From JBDIVL01 sp039794405 (GTDB taxonomy: Bacteria > Planctomycetota > Brocadiia > Brocadiales > Brocadiaceae): a stretch of 64,000 nucleotides of DNA. A program made the position numbers and the translations under genes. Shown piece after piece: positions 62,793 through 64,000 of this stretch; positions within the stretch are counted from its first letter, which is position 1, and each line of letters opens with the position of its first letter. The stretch covers positions 1 through 64,000 of the forward strand of contig JBDIVL010000002.1 of the NCBI GenBank assembly GCA_039794405.1, in the 5' to 3' direction. Below the pieces are notes generated by a model. That model did not search any database, was not told where the DNA came from, and saw only the letters and a program-made list of their open reading frames with translations.

Positions 62793-64000
62793 CTAAATGT
62801 AGTCTTTAAGAAAATCTGAAATAGGTAAAAAGACATAAACCTTACTACCTTTTCCCTCCTTAGAAGAGATATAGATAAATCCTTCATGTTCTTCAATTAT
62901 TCTCTTGGATATTGAAAGTCCAAGTCCGATATTATGCGGCTTTGTTGTAAAGAAAGGAAGGAAGATGTTTTTGAGTTCATCCCGGGGAATACCGGCGCCC
63001 GTATCCTGGATTATTACTTCAACGTACTTCAATGGTAACCCTTTCAACGCACTAGTACCATTGTATCTGCTATGAGACCCGCCATTATTGAGAAAACTAT
63101 GTGATCCGGCAAGCCTCTTCTCATCCAGTAAGACATGTGAAATCTCAGCAGTCAATGTCCCGCCATCGGGCATAGCCTCTACTGCATTAAGCACCAGGTT
63201 TGCCAATACCTCTTCCAATTTTTCACAATCCCCTTGTATGGCTGCGGTTTCTTCCGCATACTTTTTCAGTAACTTGATATTGGATTCTGCCATCCTATCC
63301 CTATAGGAGTCCAGCACCTGATCTAAGAGAAGCCTGATATCTGCTTTTCTTCTCATAAGATCTCTATTTTCTCCCAAAGTTGTCAGCTTTTTTGTCATAA
63401 GGTCGAGATTACTTACCTCTCTCCGCGCCACATGAGAAAATTGTTCCATAAACTCTTTATCTTCTATTTTTTCAGGGAACAAATCCATAAAGGTCTTAAC
63501 AGCAACCAGGTGGTTTTTAACGTAATGGGCCATATTATTACTCAGCATGCTGAAGAACGCCTTTTTCTCGAGATCTTTTACCTTTAACTCCAGTTTCTTA
63601 ATCTCGTTTAAATCGGATAATACCATAATCGCGCCAAGTTCCCTGTCGGCATCTACCAGCAAGGATGTACTAACAGCATACGTAGAATGGGTTACCGGAT
63701 CACGAATCTCGCTCATCCTATAAGTTTTTTTATCTTTCAAGGTCCTCAAAATAACATCGGCAAAAACAGAACCGATATGTTTGACATCCTTCCCCAGCAC
63801 TTCATGCGAGGGAATATGTAACATTTTTGAGGCGCTTTGATTAAAAGTATTAACCTTACCGTCACTATTTATAGCAATCACACCACAGGGAATATTTTCT
63901 AAGACGTTCTCATTATGAACCTTCCTGACATTTATTTCCTGGTAAAGAAATGCGTTCTCCACCGCCATACCTATATATCCTGCCAGCATAGATAACAATT
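62793..64000 (-). CDS. Sensor histidine kinase, 3' part (continues past window)
   Basis: At least 402 residues are visible; the frame runs off the window, so the N-terminus is missing. Visible: end of a GAF domain ('LAGYIGMAVENAFLYQEIN'), PAS ('VLENIPCGVIAINSDGKVNT', 'ASKMLHIPSHEVLGKDVKHI'), a histidine region 'LSNNMAHYVKNHLVAVKTFM' and HATPase ('ANLVLNAVEAMPDGGTLTAE', 'DTGAGIPRDELKNIFLP', 'NIGLGLSISKRIIEEHEGFI'). The H box (HYVKN) deviates from HExxN. Similar in layout to the kinase at 54029, so the ketosynthase cluster is flanked by two related kinases. Confidence 0.85.
   Translation of the reverse strand, partial: LLSMLAGYIGMAVENAFLYQEINVRKVHNENVLENIPCGVIAINSDGKVNTFNQSASKMLHIPSHEVLGKDVKHIGSVFADVILRTLKDKKTYRMSEIRDPVTHSTYAVSTSLLVDADRELGAIMVLSDLNEIKKLELKVKDLEKKAFFSMLSNNMAHYVKNHLVAVKTFMDLFPEKIEDKEFMEQFSHVARREVSNLDLMTKKLTTLGENRDLMRRKADIRLLLDQVLDSYRDRMAESNIKLLKKYAEETAAIQGDCEKLEEVLANLVLNAVEAMPDGGTLTAEISHVLLDEKRLAGSHSFLNNGGSHSRYNGTSALKGLPLKYVEVIIQDTGAGIPRDELKNIFLPFFTTKPHNIGLGLSISKRIIEEHEGFIYISSKEGKGSKVYVFLPISDFLKDYI

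Overview
The window (about 40% GC by eye) most likely comes from an anammox planctomycete of the Brocadiaceae type. This rests on gene content, not on a marker gene: an eight-heme hydroxylamine-oxidoreductase-family cytochrome (41.1-42.6 kb), a ketosynthase/ACP/radical-SAM cluster of the kind proposed for ladderane lipids (54-64 kb), a urea channel, and very repeat-rich intergenic DNA. No rRNA, tRNA or CRISPR array was found.

Layout. 0-3.9 kb: tail of a phosphate-type porin followed by a decayed second Pst phosphate-transport operon (pstS with two frameshifts, pstC with an in-frame stop, pstA frameshifted and joined by deletion to the end of a pstB that carries a TusA-like tail). 4.0-6.6 kb: iron-sulfur flavoprotein, QueG/SCP2-like ferredoxin protein and a MarR regulator, with one identical 14-bp palindrome in both promoter regions. 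7-11.4 kb: a porin, then arsenite exporter Acr3, arsenate reductase ArsC and a methyltransferase. 11.7-16 kb: an exonuclease, then a graveyard of foreign or broken genes (AT-rich nuclease-like pseudogene, DUF1016 remnant, frameshifted RelE toxin with its antitoxin). 16.1-20 kb: outer-membrane protein, TauE-type exporter, polyferredoxin membrane protein under a PadR regulator with a palindromic operator candidate. 20.3-34.6 kb: the intact phosphate island: phoU, pstB, pstA, pstC, pstS, a duplicated-domain exported protein, an OprP-type porin, and divergent phoB-phoR, with 11-bp-spaced Pho-box-like repeats. 34.7-46 kb: modA, a class V aminotransferase, a JAB-DinG helicase fusion, an NDUFA9-like reductase, the octaheme cytochrome, an RNase H-like protein, truD and a urea transporter. 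46-47.6 kb: a REP-associated transposase (RAYT) with a candidate REP palindrome beside and inside it, then broken genes. 48.1-53.7 kb: cobA-hemD fusion, a GDPD-like/HEAT protein and an OstA/LptC-like protein.

54-64 kb is the most interesting locus: on the minus strand, histidine kinase, ketosynthase, ketosynthase, acyl carrier protein, B12-type radical SAM, ketosynthase, histidine kinase, tightly spaced. Only the middle ketosynthase has the full Cys-His-His triad; the two outer ones replace the second His with Phe and Gln. This looks like a specialised acyl-chain builder coupled to radical chemistry and to two sensor kinases; a ladderane or other unusual lipid role is inference.

Intergenic regions carry several dispersed repeat families: a roughly 120-bp element made of two hairpins (six copies, one interrupted by a 100-bp element with 18-bp inverted ends and a 10-bp target duplication), short perfect palindromes, and a roughly 125-bp element with inverted ends around one such palindrome. 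Start codons and domain limits are read by eye; no database search was possible.
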